DNA of 64,000 nucleotides from Alistipes sp. An66 (GCF_002161445.1 NZ_NFHT01000013.1:17840-81839), one strand, 5' to 3'; shown: positions 36,657 to 45,491, counted from the first letter of the stretch. The notes: generated by a model from the letters alone, not told the origin. Made by a program: numbers and translations.

Positions 36657-36750
36657 TCGTATCGTTGTCGTGCACGAAAAGATTACACCCGGCAAGTTCG
36701 GTTGCACATGACCATCATCATCATCATCCCGCAGGAGATCATGCCGGTGT
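36628..36750 (-). promoter_or_regulatory. Methionine-responsive transcription attenuator
   Basis: Three mutually exclusive pairings are visible on the minus strand. Segment 1 (36742-36750, ACACCGGCA, leader codons 10-13) pairs with segment 2 (36685-36695, TTGCCGGGTGT, overlapping the leader stop). Segment 2, as GCCGGGT (36687-36693), pairs with segment 3, ATCCGGC (36651-36657), which is the 5' arm of the terminator. Segments 3 and 4 form the terminator (36628-36656). A ribosome stalled in the Met run would break 1:2 and favour 2:3 (read-through). A ribosome reaching the stop codon would mask segment 2 and allow 3:4 (termination). This is the classical trp/his logic, read here through Met codons. 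Pairings were found by eye, without a folding calculation. Confidence 0.82.
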
Positions 36751-36778
36751 TCATCCGATATGTGATCCGTGCATTCAT
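36683..36778 (-). CDS. Methionine-rich leader peptide (31 codons)
   Basis: A short ORF with ATG at 36778 and TAA at 36685-36683, upstream of metY. Of 31 residues, nine are Met (1, 9, 13, 18-22, 24) and three are Cys (16, 25, 29); the core reads CGMMMMMVMC. It begins about 24 bases after the expected transcription start and ends 27 bases before the terminator hairpin. The product is probably not functional in itself; its translation rate senses charged tRNA-Met and perhaps tRNA-Cys. Confidence 0.85.
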   Translation of the reverse strand: MNARITYRMNTGMISCGMMMMMVMCNRTCRV

Positions 36779-36808
36779 GTTCCGAGATTTGTTCGTGCTC
36801 GACAGGTG

Positions 36809-36839
36809 CAAATATAGGAAAAGATTTCAAGAAATGCAA
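36809..36839 (-). promoter_or_regulatory. Promoter of the methionine operon
   Basis: On the minus strand TTGC (36839-36836) is followed after 19 bases by TATATTTG (36816-36809), a close match to the Bacteroidetes -33/-7 promoter. The leader ATG lies 30 bases downstream of the -7 box. Confidence 0.78.
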
Positions 36840-36860
36840 GATCTCCGGGCAAATCCCCCA

Positions 36861-36900
36861 AAGAAAAGCTCCGCACATTGCAATGTGCGGAGCTTTTCTT
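36861..36900. terminator. Perfect 40-bp palindromic terminator
   Basis: Forty bases forming two perfect 20-base arms (AAGAAAAGCTCCGCACATTG and its complement), with A and T tracts on the outside. It ends the acrA-acrB-tolC-tetR operon on the minus strand and insulates the metY promoter 22 bp further on. Confidence 0.85.
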
Positions 36901-36933
36901 CATCCGTAGTTTCCGTTGCGGACTCTGGGGGCT

Positions 36934-37518
36934 TCACGGCCGGCGGTCGATCAGCTCGATACCCTGACGGGTCGCCGCTCCGCGCAGGATCGTCCGCCCG
37001 AAGAGGCTCAACTCCTCGCGCGAGGTGCCGTTCAACCGAAGATCCAGAAGCGTACCCATCAACTGCTCGGCGAAGGCCGCGGCGTCGATCTCCGGCAGGA
37101 GCAGCTCCTGTTTGCGGCACATGTCGAGCAGCATGGTCAGCTCCTTGTGCCAGAATCCCCGGTGTTCGTCGTAATGTTCCGCGAAGATCACCTTGCGGCG
37201 CAGGTCCGACAGGAAACTGTGGTCCACCCGATAGAGGTTTTCGATGTATTCGTTCATCAGCCGGACGGTCTTCTGCAACGGATTTCCGCTCCGCCGTTTC
37301 CGGCAGGCGACGATCTGCTCCTGCTGCTGGCGGCTCATGGCGTCAAGACAGGCGCTGATCAGGTCGTTCTTGTCGGTGAACATTTCGTAGAGGGTGCGTT
37401 TCGAGATGCCCAGCGTCTGCGCGATCTCATCCACCCGCACGGCACGGATGCCGTTTCGGGCGATGAACTCCTGCGTCGTGCGGATGATCTCTTCTCTGGT
37501 CGCTCCCCGTTTCATCAC
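36934..37518 (-). CDS. TetR-family transcriptional regulator
   Basis: A 194-aa repressor with an N-terminal helix-turn-helix (about 8-55: IIRTTQEFIARNGIRAVRV, IAQTLGISKRTLYEMFTDK) and a helical ligand/dimer domain. Its ATG overlaps the tolC stop as ATGA, making it the last gene of the efflux operon it presumably controls. The unusual position at the end of the operon gives autoregulation with the pump. Confidence 0.9.
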   Translation of the reverse strand: MMKRGATREEIIRTTQEFIARNGIRAVRVDEIAQTLGISKRTLYEMFTDKNDLISACLDAMSRQQQEQIVACRKRRSGNPLQKTVRLMNEYIENLYRVDHSFLSDLRRKVIFAEHYDEHRGFWHKELTMLLDMCRKQELLLPEIDAAAFAEQLMGTLLDLRLNGTSREELSLFGRTILRGAATRQGIELIDRRP

Positions 37519-38891
37519 TTCTCCTCCCCGGTTGCGATGTCACGTCCTCCGCCGAGCGCCTGATAGAGGTTCACGACGCCCTGGATCTCGTCGAACTGGT
37601 CGGAGATCTGCGACAGTTGGGCCGAAAGCAGCGACTGCTGGGCCGTCAGGACTTCCAGATAGGTCGTCGTGCCGTGCTGCATGAGCAGCTCCGTGGCCTC
37701 GACCGCCCGTTCCAGCGCCTTGATCTGGGCAACCCGAAGGTCGGCCTTCGCACGGGCCGACTGGCTCTGCGTCAGGGCGTTGTTGACCTCCGCACCGGCG
37801 TTCAGCAGCGCCTGCTGGAAGGCCAGTTTCGACTCCTCCTGCTGGGCTTTGGCGATCTTCACCTGGGCCCGGTTGGCGTTGGCGTTGAAGATCGGTTGCA
37901 GGAGCGACCCGGCGGCCGTCCAGATCAGCTTGCCCGGGTTGATGATCCCCGCACCGCTGTTGTTCGTCCATCCGAGCGTACCGCTCAACGTGATCGACGG
38001 ATAGAGTGCCGACCGGGCGCTGGACGTCGCGTAGTAGGCCTGCATGAGCGAGTATTCGGCCTGACGGATGTCGGGGCGGTTCGAAAGCATCTGCAACGGA
38101 ATGCCGACGGCCAGCGTCTCGGGCATGTGCTGCGCCGCGAGCTCCCCGCGTGCGATCGTGTGCGGGGCCTCGCCCAGCAGCGAGCAGAGGCTGTTCTCGG
38201 TCTGCGTGCGCTGGTAGGCCAGGTCGTGCAGCGATGCCTCGATCGAGAGCGTGTTGGCCTCGTACTGGGCCACGGCGGCCTCGTTCGTCAGTCCGGCATC
38301 CTTCATGGCGCGCATCATCTCGACGCTCTGACGCCATTTGGCCGCCGTCTCCTCCGTTACGCCGTATTGGCTGTCGAGCATCAGCAGCGTGTAGTAGAGG
38401 TTCGCCACGCTGGCGATGAGCTGCGTCTTCACGGCCTGTTCGTACTCCTGGCTTTGCAGGTAGAGCGCCTTGGCCTTGCGTTTGGCGTTCGTCAGTCCGT
38501 TGAAGATGTCGATCTGCCAGCTGGCCGTTACCGGGACGGTGTAGGTCTTCGTCGGTGTCGCGCCGTTGAAACTGCTCAACGAACCCTGCGGCGCGAAGTT
38601 GAACGACGGCAGGTAGGCCAGACGCGCCGATTTGAGCGTCGCCTCGGCCTCCTTGACGCGCCATCCGGCCGATTGCAGGTCGGTGTTGTTCGTCAGCGCC
38701 TGTTCGATGAGCGCCTGCAACTGGGGGTCGGAGAACATCTCCTGCCAGCTGATGTCGCCCAGCGTCGTCGTATCGGCCGTTTCGGCCGTGCCGTACAATC
38801 CGTCGGTCTTCACCTCCGGGCGAGTGTAGGGCTTGTAGATGCCGCAGCCCGTCATGGCGGCTGCAGCAAGTATGATGATGGTTTTTCTCAT
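37515..38891 (-). CDS. TolC-family outer-membrane lipoprotein (RND pump 1)
   Basis: Outer-membrane channel of the first RND pump, 458 aa from the ATG at 38891. Signal with lipobox AAMTGC (C16). OEP repeats are visible: WQEMFSDPQLQALIEQALTNN and LPSFNFAPQGSLSS in the first half, RPDIRQAEYSLMQAYYATSSARSALYPSI in the second (shown for its RPDIRQAE and ALYPSI signatures), and ending YQALGGG. It is adjacent to acrB (4 bp gap) and overlaps tetR by 4 bp. Confidence 0.92.
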   Translation of the reverse strand: MRKTIIILAAAAMTGCGIYKPYTRPEVKTDGLYGTAETADTTTLGDISWQEMFSDPQLQALIEQALTNNTDLQSAGWRVKEAEATLKSARLAYLPSFNFAPQGSLSSFNGATPTKTYTVPVTASWQIDIFNGLTNAKRKAKALYLQSQEYEQAVKTQLIASVANLYYTLLMLDSQYGVTEETAAKWRQSVEMMRAMKDAGLTNEAAVAQYEANTLSIEASLHDLAYQRTQTENSLCSLLGEAPHTIARGELAAQHMPETLAVGIPLQMLSNRPDIRQAEYSLMQAYYATSSARSALYPSITLSGTLGWTNNSGAGIINPGKLIWTAAGSLLQPIFNANANRAQVKIAKAQQEESKLAFQQALLNAGAEVNNALTQSQSARAKADLRVAQIKALERAVEATELLMQHGTTTYLEVLTAQQSLLSAQLSQISDQFDEIQGVVNLYQALGGGRDIATGEEK

Positions 38892-38895
38892 GGTG

Positions 38896-41800
38896 TTACT
38901 CCTCCTCTTTCTCGTTTTTAACCTCTTCCACTTCAGCGCGTACGGCCCACTGCGGATCGGTGTCGAATTCGATCGGTTTGAACTTCTCCTGCAGCGTCTG
39001 GAAGGCGATGAACAGGCCCGGTACAAGGAACAGCAGGGCCAGCGTTCCGACGATCATACCGCCGACGACGCCCGTACCGAGGGTCGAGTTTCCGTTGGCG
39101 CCCGCACCCGTCGAGAACATCAGCGGAAGCATACCGAAGACACACGTGAGCACTGTCATCAGGATCGGGCGGAGACGCACCTTGGCGGCCGAGACGGCGG
39201 CCTGCGCGAGGCTCATGCCCGCACGGCGGCGGTCGCCGGCGTACTCCGTAATCAGGATGGCCGTCTTCGACAGCAGGCCGATCTGCATGATGATACCCGT
39301 CTGGAGGTAGATGTTGTTCTCCATGCCCATCGCCTTGGCCAGCAGGAAGGCACCCATCAGACCGCACGGCACGGCGAGAATCACGGCGAATGGTACGAAG
39401 AAACTCTCGTAGAGGGCGCAGAGGATCAGGTAGATCAGCAGGATACAGATGCCGAAGATGATGATCGAGTTGCTGCCCGTTGCATTCTCCTCGCGGGTCA
39501 GGCTGTCGAAGTCGTATCCGTAGCCACGCGGCAGCACTTCGGCGGCGGTCTCCTTGATGGCCTTGATGGCGTCACCCGACGAGTAGCCGTCGTTCGACGA
39601 ACCCGTCACGGCAATCGAGTTGTAGAGGTTGAAGCGGTTCAGCACGTCCGAGCCGTAGGTCTTGGTCAGCGTGACGAACTGGCTTACGGGGGCCATCTCG
39701 CCGCTGTTCGTGCGCACGAAGACGTTGTTGAGCGACTCCATGTCGAGGCGGTACTTCTCGTCGGCCTGCACGATCACGCGATAGACCTTCGAGAAACGGT
39801 TCAGGTACGATACGTACTGGCCGCCGTAGTAACCCGAGATGGTCGAGAGGATCGTCGTGGGCGACACGCCGGCCCGCTTGGCCTTGGCCGGGTCGATGTC
39901 TACGATATACTGCGGGAAGCGCGGGCTGAACGACGAGTAGGCCATGGCGATCTCCGGGCGCTGGTTCAGGGCGCCGATATATTGCTGGGCCACTTGGAAG
40001 AAGTCGTCGATCGAGCCGTCGGCACGGTCCTGCAGGTGCATCGAGAAGCCGTTCGTCGCACCGTAGCCCGAGATCATCGGCGGGGCGATAGCGAGGATCT
40101 GCGCATCCTTGATGTCGGCCGTGCGGGCGTAGACCTGGCGGATGATCGCGTTCACGTTATCCTCCTTGTCGGGACGCTCCGACCAGTCTTTCAGTCGGAT
40201 CAGCGCCATACCGTAGGAGGTGCCCTGGCCCGAGATCAGACCGTAGCCGGCCGTCGTCATCAGGTTCTTGATCTGCGGAATGCCATTCAGACGGTCGTAG
40301 ACCTGCTCCATGATCTCGTTCGTCTCGGCCAGTGTCGAGCCCGGGGCCGTCGACACGTTGATCATGATGACGCCCTGATCCTCGTCGGGAACCAAACCCG
40401 ACTTGGTGGTATTCATCAGTAAGACTAACGCGGCGAGACCGAGGCACAGCGTCGACCACATCAGCCACTTGTGCTTGATGAAGAGCAGCACGGCGTGCTT
40501 GTACTTGTTGAGCATCGCCCCGAATGCGGTGTTGAAGGCCTTGCGGAAACGGGCGGCGAAGTTGTCCTTCATCTCCCCGTTCTCATCGAGGTAGGGCTTC
40601 AGGATCAGCGCGCAGAGGGCCGGCGACAGCGTCAAGGCGTTGATGGCCGAAATACCTACGGCCACGGCCATCGTGACACCGAACTGGGTGTAGAACGTTC
40701 CCGACGTACCGCCCATCATCGCCACGGGGATGAACACCGCCATGAAGACCAGCGTCGAGGTGATGATGGCCGACGTGATGCCCGACATGGCGTCGATCGT
40801 GGCCATGTAGGAGGACTTGTACCCGGCGTCGAAGCGGGCCTGGACCGCCTCGACGACGATGATGGCGTCGTCGACGACCGTACCGATCGCAAGCACCAGG
40901 GCGAAGAGCGTCAGCAGGTTGATCGTGAAGCCGGCCACCGAAAGGAAGGCAAACGTACCGATCAGCGAAACGAGAATCGACACCGTGGGGATGAGGGTCG
41001 AGCGGATATCCTGCAGGAAGACGTAGACCACAAGTATCACGAGGATGATGGCCTCGATCAGCGTCTTGATTACCTCGTTGATCGAGGCGAAGAGGAAGTC
41101 GTTGACGCTCATCATGTCCACGATCTCCACCCCTTTCGGGAGGTCCTTGCGGGCCTCGTCGAGCAGGGCGTCGATGTCCTCGACGATGGCTGTGGCGTTC
41201 GTGCCGGCTGTCTGGAAGACCATGGTCGTCACGCCCGGGTGGCCGTTCACGCGGCCCTCGAAGGAGTAGGACTCCTGGCCCAGCTCGATTTCGGCCACAT
41301 CCTTGAGCCGCAGCACTGTACCGTCCTCGTTAGAGAGAATAACCAGGTTGCCGAACTCCTCGGGGGTGTTCCAGCGGCCGCGGTACTTCATCTCATACTG
41401 GTAGACATTCTCCGAGTCGGCACCCAGCGAACCCGTGGCGGCCTCGATGTTCTGCTCGGCGAGGATGGACGTGATGTCGCTGGGCATCAGCTTGTATTGG
41501 GCCATCACGTCGGGCTTCAGCCAGATGCGGATCGAGTAGTCGGCGCCCATTGCGAAGGCCTCGCCGACGCCCTGGATACGCTTGAGCTCGGGCTCGATGT
41601 TGATTTTCGCGTAGTTCGACAGGAAGGTTTGGTCGTAGGTATCGTCGGGGCTGACGAGGGCGAAGACCTTCAGCATGGAGGACTGGCGCTTCATCGTCGT
41701 GATACCGATCGAGGTCACCTCGCCCGGGAGCATACCGGTAGCCGTTGATACCTTGTTCTGGACGTTCACGGCCGCCATGTCGGGGTCGGTGCCCTGTTTG

Positions 41801-42081
41801 AAATAGATGTTCAGCGAGGCGCTTCCGGATGCGGACGAAGAGGTGATGTAGTCCATGTTCTCCACGCCGTTGATGGCCTGTTCGAGCGGGATGGTCACCG
41901 ATTTCTGCACCGTCTCGGCGCTCGCACCCGGGTAGGATGCGCGCACCATGACCGTCGGGGGCGCGATGCTCGGGTATTGCTCCACGGGCAGCGTTACCAG
42001 ACCAATGATACCGGCGATTACGATGATAATGGAGATGACCGACGCCAATACGGGTCGTTCAATGAAATGTCTGAGTGTCAT
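38896..42081 (-). CDS. RND multidrug efflux transporter, HAE1 family (pump 1)
   Basis: Inner-membrane proton-driven pump of the AcrB type, 1061 aa, with twelve helices. It begins MTLRHFIERPVLASVISIIIV. The proton-relay Asp pair in TM4 is in GTVVDDAIIVVEAV, and SYPGASAETVQKSV plus QVVEDDIDALLDEA-type porter sequence follow. The C-terminus is charged (VEEVKNEKEEE). It is co-transcribed with acrA (3 bp) and tolC. Confidence 0.95.
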   Translation of the reverse strand: MTLRHFIERPVLASVISIIIVIAGIIGLVTLPVEQYPSIAPPTVMVRASYPGASAETVQKSVTIPLEQAINGVENMDYITSSSASGSASLNIYFKQGTDPDMAAVNVQNKVSTATGMLPGEVTSIGITTMKRQSSMLKVFALVSPDDTYDQTFLSNYAKINIEPELKRIQGVGEAFAMGADYSIRIWLKPDVMAQYKLMPSDITSILAEQNIEAATGSLGADSENVYQYEMKYRGRWNTPEEFGNLVILSNEDGTVLRLKDVAEIELGQESYSFEGRVNGHPGVTTMVFQTAGTNATAIVEDIDALLDEARKDLPKGVEIVDMMSVNDFLFASINEVIKTLIEAIILVILVVYVFLQDIRSTLIPTVSILVSLIGTFAFLSVAGFTINLLTLFALVLAIGTVVDDAIIVVEAVQARFDAGYKSSYMATIDAMSGITSAIITSTLVFMAVFIPVAMMGGTSGTFYTQFGVTMAVAVGISAINALTLSPALCALILKPYLDENGEMKDNFAARFRKAFNTAFGAMLNKYKHAVLLFIKHKWLMWSTLCLGLAALVLLMNTTKSGLVPDEDQGVIMINVSTAPGSTLAETNEIMEQVYDRLNGIPQIKNLMTTAGYGLISGQGTSYGMALIRLKDWSERPDKEDNVNAIIRQVYARTADIKDAQILAIAPPMISGYGATNGFSMHLQDRADGSIDDFFQVAQQYIGALNQRPEIAMAYSSFSPRFPQYIVDIDPAKAKRAGVSPTTILSTISGYYGGQYVSYLNRFSKVYRVIVQADEKYRLDMESLNNVFVRTNSGEMAPVSQFVTLTKTYGSDVLNRFNLYNSIAVTGSSNDGYSSGDAIKAIKETAAEVLPRGYGYDFDSLTREENATGSNSIIIFGICILLIYLILCALYESFFVPFAVILAVPCGLMGAFLLAKAMGMENNIYLQTGIIMQIGLLSKTAILITEYAGDRRRAGMSLAQAAVSAAKVRLRPILMTVLTCVFGMLPLMFSTGAGANGNSTLGTGVVGGMIVGTLALLFLVPGLFIAFQTLQEKFKPIEFDTDPQWAVRAEVEEVKNEKEEE

Positions 42082-42084
42082 GGA

Positions 42085-43284
42085 TTATTCCTCCTTTGTG
42101 GTTTGGTTTTGAGCGGCATCGGAAGCTTCGTTCCCGGGTTTGTCGTCAGCTGCGGGTGCGGCCTCGTCGGCGTTGGCTGCGGCCTGGCCTTTGGGTACGA
42201 TGGGCGTACCTTCACGCATGCGGCTTACACCCTCGGTGATTATCACATCGCCCGGAACGAGGCCCGAGGTGACGATATACTCCTTGCCGTTGGAGATCTT
42301 CTCCACGCCGATCATGGTCGACGACGCCTTGCCGTCCACCAGCTTATAGACGAATATCTTGTCCTGGAGTTCGAACGTGGCAGACTGCGGAACGACGATG
42401 CAGTTCTTGAAGGCGCTGGTCAGGACGACATTGCCCACACCGCCGCTGTGCAGCAGTCCGTTGGGGTTGGGGAATGCCGCACGCAGCGAAACGCTGCCCG
42501 TCGAGGTGTCGATCACACCGCTGATCGACTCCACGCGACCCGACTGGTCGTACATCGAGCCGTCGTTGAGCAGCAGCTGCACGTCGGGCATGTTCTTGAG
42601 CGTTTCGGCGATCGAGCCGTAGCGGCGTGCGAGGTTGAGCAGCTGGTTCTCGGTCATCGAGAAGTAGACGTACATGGTCGAGTTGTCCGAGACGGTGGTC
42701 AGCGGCTGCGGCATCGAGGCGCTCACCAGTGCACCCACACGGTAGGGAAGCGTTCCCACGACGCCGTCCGACGGAGCCTTGACAACCGTATAGGAGAGGT
42801 TGTTGGCGGCATTGACCTGCTGTGCCTGGGCCTGTGCGAGCTGTGCTTTGGCCGTCAGCAGGTTGTTCTCGGCCGTGGAGAGGTCGTACTGCGAAACGAC
42901 GTTGCGGGCGAAAAGTTCTTTTTTGCTGTCATAGGTCAGTTGGGCCGTGGCGACGCTGGCTTCGGCAGCGGCGACATTGGCTTCGGCGGTTTGCAAAGCG
43001 GCCTTGTAGGGCACCTGGTCGATGATGAACAGCGTCTGTCCTTTCGACACGCGCTGACCCTCGTTGACGCAGAGCTGCCAGATCGTTCCCGACACCTGCG
43101 GGTAGATGTCGATGTCCTGACGTCCGCGGATCGTGGCCGAGTAGTTCGTCGGGATTTCCCGGTTGGTCGTGGCGACGGTCTGCACGGCGTATTCGCCGGG
43201 GCCCATTGCCGTAGGGGCCTGTCCGCATGCGACGGCAGCCAGGCAGCATGCCCAAACGGCCGCTTTCATGATTGTTTGCTTCAT
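42085..43284 (-). CDS. RND periplasmic adaptor lipoprotein (pump 1)
   Basis: Membrane-fusion protein, 399 aa, linking AcrB to TolC. Lipobox LAAVACG, then the lipoyl/barrel region (TIRGRQDIDIYPQVSGTIWQ, VNEGQRVSKGQTLFIID), a long hairpin of helices (QTAEANVAAAEASVATAQ), and beta-barrel. The C-terminus is acidic and Ala-rich. It is the first gene of the operon, divergent from the AraC regulator, with a -7 box at 43325. Confidence 0.93.
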   Translation of the reverse strand: MKQTIMKAAVWACCLAAVACGQAPTAMGPGEYAVQTVATTNREIPTNYSATIRGRQDIDIYPQVSGTIWQLCVNEGQRVSKGQTLFIIDQVPYKAALQTAEANVAAAEASVATAQLTYDSKKELFARNVVSQYDLSTAENNLLTAKAQLAQAQAQQVNAANNLSYTVVKAPSDGVVGTLPYRVGALVSASMPQPLTTVSDNSTMYVYFSMTENQLLNLARRYGSIAETLKNMPDVQLLLNDGSMYDQSGRVESISGVIDTSTGSVSLRAAFPNPNGLLHSGGVGNVVLTSAFKNCIVVPQSATFELQDKIFVYKLVDGKASSTMIGVEKISNGKEYIVTSGLVPGDVIITEGVSRMREGTPIVPKGQAAANADEAAPAADDKPGNEASDAAQNQTTKEE

Positions 43285-43324
43285 AACTTTCCTTTTCTTT
43301 TATACTAAAAAACTTTTTCAGGTG

Positions 43325-43332
43325 CAAAAGTA
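43325..43332 (-). promoter_or_regulatory. -7 element for efflux operon 1
   Basis: TACTTTTG on the minus strand, a perfect -7 match about 41 bases before the acrA ATG. The 160-bp intergenic region also carries the divergent araC promoter. AACAGTGTT in the middle is a short inverted repeat that could be part of an operator. Confidence 0.6.
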
Positions 43333-43419
43333 TTTTAAAAACGGTGCCGATATGCCTTATATTGCGAACAGTGTTGGTACTTTTCGGAACAAAATTAGGG
43401 TAAATCGCCGCTTTTTCAC

Positions 43420-43427
43420 TATTTTTG
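43420..43427 (+). promoter_or_regulatory. -7 element for the AraC-family gene
   Basis: TATTTTTG, perfect -7 match, 19 bases before the ATG at 43446. Its position rules out an upstream TTG (43425) as the start codon. Confidence 0.6.
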
Positions 43428-43445
43428 TTCGAAAAAAGAATTCTT

Positions 43446-44297
43446 ATGGATGATAAGAATCCCTTGATCACCACTTCCGAGGATCAGTTCATAGTTGGCG
43501 ACTCCGATTTTTCCTATTTCGAGCACCATGCCTACCGGCTGGAAGGGTGTGCCATTCTCTTCTGCCGGGACGGCGAGGCGGAGATGATGGTCGACCAGTG
43601 TCAGGGCCGGCTCGTGCGGAATACCCTGATGCTGCTGTTGCCGGGGGCATACCTTTTGCTCATGGACCGTTCGGAGAATTTCGCGGTCTCCTATTGTACC
43701 TTTTCGCGCGATCTCTTTTCGGAAGCGGCCTTCCGTCTGGAACCGGATTTTTTTGCAGCCGTGCACCGCAATCCGATCGCGAATCCCCCGCAGCAGCTTG
43801 TCGACGGAGCCGCCATCTGGTTTCAGATGGCGGCCTACACCTACCGGGACCGGCAAAATATCTTCCGCAATACGATCATCAAGAACCGTTTGCAGAATAT
43901 CCTGTTGGAGATCAGCGACAAGATGCAGCGCTTCGCCACGAAACAGGTGCGGACTTTCGCGAACACCACCCGGCAGATGGAGCTGTTCCACCGTTTTGCG
44001 GCGTTGGTGCACGAATTCTGCGCGCAGGAGCGGGAGGTTGCGTTCTATGCCGACAGGCTCTGCATATCGACCCGTTATCTCTCGACCATCGTGCGGTGCG
44101 TGGCCCACACTTCGGCCAAGGAGTTCATCGACCGGGCGGTGATGCTGGAAATCCGGATGCTGCTTCGTTCGACCGATCTTTCGGTGCAGGAGATCGCCTA
44201 CCGGCTGAAATTCCCGGACCAGTCCTATCTGGGGCGTTTCTTCAAGAAGCACGCCGGGGAGTCCCCCACCGAATACCGCAACGCCAAACGGGCGTAG
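43446..44297 (+). CDS. AraC-family transcriptional regulator
   Basis: A 283-aa regulator: N-terminal cupin-like sensing domain (HHAYRLEGCAILFCRDGEAEMM) and C-terminal double helix-turn-helix (about 185-283: VAFYADRLCISTRYLSTIV, DLSVQEIAYRLKFPDQSYLGRFFKKHAGESP; typical RFFKKHAG-SPTEYR ending). It is divergent from efflux operon 1, so it is the likely activator of that pump or of its own neighbour, alongside the pump's own TetR. Confidence 0.9.
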   Translation: MDDKNPLITTSEDQFIVGDSDFSYFEHHAYRLEGCAILFCRDGEAEMMVDQCQGRLVRNTLMLLLPGAYLLLMDRSENFAVSYCTFSRDLFSEAAFRLEPDFFAAVHRNPIANPPQQLVDGAAIWFQMAAYTYRDRQNIFRNTIIKNRLQNILLEISDKMQRFATKQVRTFANTTRQMELFHRFAALVHEFCAQEREVAFYADRLCISTRYLSTIVRCVAHTSAKEFIDRAVMLEIRMLLRSTDLSVQEIAYRLKFPDQSYLGRFFKKHAGESPTEYRNAKRA

Positions 44298-44463
44298 TTT
44301 CCGGGGGTGCGGGGCGGACGGCTTTTCCGGTTTGGACCCGAAATTGCACGTCTCTGCGACGGAGCCGATCCGCGGCGGCCGCCATATTCCGCACCTGTCA
44401 TATAATAGACGGCGGCAGGGGCCGTTTGTCGGAACGGGAATTTTCGATATGTTGTCAAGTGCT

Positions 44464-45471
44464 ATGAAAGTCATCTTGTTCGGGACGCAACCCTACGACA
44501 GGGAGTCCTTCGAGCGGATCCGCCCGGCTTTCGGGTTCGAGGTCTGCTACCACCGGAGCCATCTGAATGCCAGCAACGTGGCATTGGCCCGCGGAGCCGA
44601 TGCGGTGTGCATCTTCGTGAACGATGTGGCCGATGCCGACACGATCCGCGAACTGGCCGCCATGGGCGTGAAACTGATCGCCCTGCGCTGCGCGGGATTC
44701 AACAACGTGGACCTTACGGCGGCGGCCCGTTACGGGATTCCGGTGGTCCGTGTTCCGGCCTACTCGCCGCATGCCGTGGCCGAACATGCCGTGGCCCTGA
44801 TGCTGGCGCTCAACCGCAAGATCCACCGCGCCTACTGGCGGACACGCGACGGGAACTTCTCGCTGCACGGGCTGATGGGATTCGACATGTACGGCAAGAC
44901 GGCCGGGATCATCGGCACGGGGAAGATCGCCCGGGAACTGATCCGCATTCTGAAAGGGTTCGGCATGGAGGTCCTGGCCTACGATCTCTACCCGGACGAG
45001 GCGTATGCGGCCGGGGCCGGCATTACCTACGTGCCGCTTGAAGAGCTCTACCGCCGTTCGGACATCATTTCGCTCCACTGTCCGCTGACCGACCGCACGC
45101 GCTACATGATCGGCGACGTGGCCATTTCGCAGATGAAACCGGGCGTCGTGCTGATCAACACGGGCCGCGGGCAGCTGATCCACTCCGAGGCGTTGATCGA
45201 CGGGCTGAAAGAGAAACGCATCGGCGCTGCGGGGCTGGATGTCTACGAGGAGGAGGCGGGTTATTTTTACGAGGACACCTCGGATCGTATCATGGATGAC
45301 GACGTGCTGGCGCGGCTGTTGTCGTTCAACAACGTGATCGTGACGTCGCATCAGGGCTTTTTCACACGTGAAGCGCTGGATAATATAGCGCGCATTACGA
45401 TGCTGAACATCAGTGAATTCGAAGTGGGTAAAAAACTGACAAACGAGGTGCGTGCCGAATCGGATCGATAG
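44464..45471 (+). CDS. ldhA: D-lactate dehydrogenase (2-hydroxyacid dehydrogenase)
   Basis: NAD-dependent fermentative enzyme, 335 aa from the ATG at 44464 (MKVILFGTQPYDRESFE). ALRCAGFNNVDLTAAARYGI carries the conserved Arg, the nucleotide loop is GKTAGIIGTGKIARELIRI, INTGRGQLIHSEALIDGL follows, and the catalytic His is in VTSHQGFFTREAL. Family length and the DVYEEEAGYFYEDTS signature are typical of D-LDH. A strong terminator follows at 45492. Confidence 0.93.
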   Translation: MKVILFGTQPYDRESFERIRPAFGFEVCYHRSHLNASNVALARGADAVCIFVNDVADADTIRELAAMGVKLIALRCAGFNNVDLTAAARYGIPVVRVPAYSPHAVAEHAVALMLALNRKIHRAYWRTRDGNFSLHGLMGFDMYGKTAGIIGTGKIARELIRILKGFGMEVLAYDLYPDEAYAAGAGITYVPLEELYRRSDIISLHCPLTDRTRYMIGDVAISQMKPGVVLINTGRGQLIHSEALIDGLKEKRIGAAGLDVYEEEAGYFYEDTSDRIMDDDVLARLLSFNNVIVTSHQGFFTREALDNIARITMLNISEFEVGKKLTNEVRAESDR

Positions 45472-45491
45472 GCCGTTTTTTCGGGAATCGG

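Noticed and set aside
36564..36840. SAM riboswitch upstream of metY
   Set aside because: No SAM-I or SAM-II-like aptamer pairing was recognised, and the Met-run leader plus alternative hairpins account for the region. A covariance search (Infernal/Rfam) should confirm its absence.
36702..37358. Plus-strand open frame running opposite the met leader and tetR
   Set aside because: Antisense shadow of the ATG run (giving a poly-Ile stretch), with no domain.
43425..43445. Upstream TTG start for the AraC gene
   Set aside because: It lies inside the -7 promoter element (43420-43427); the ATG at 43446 is the plausible start.
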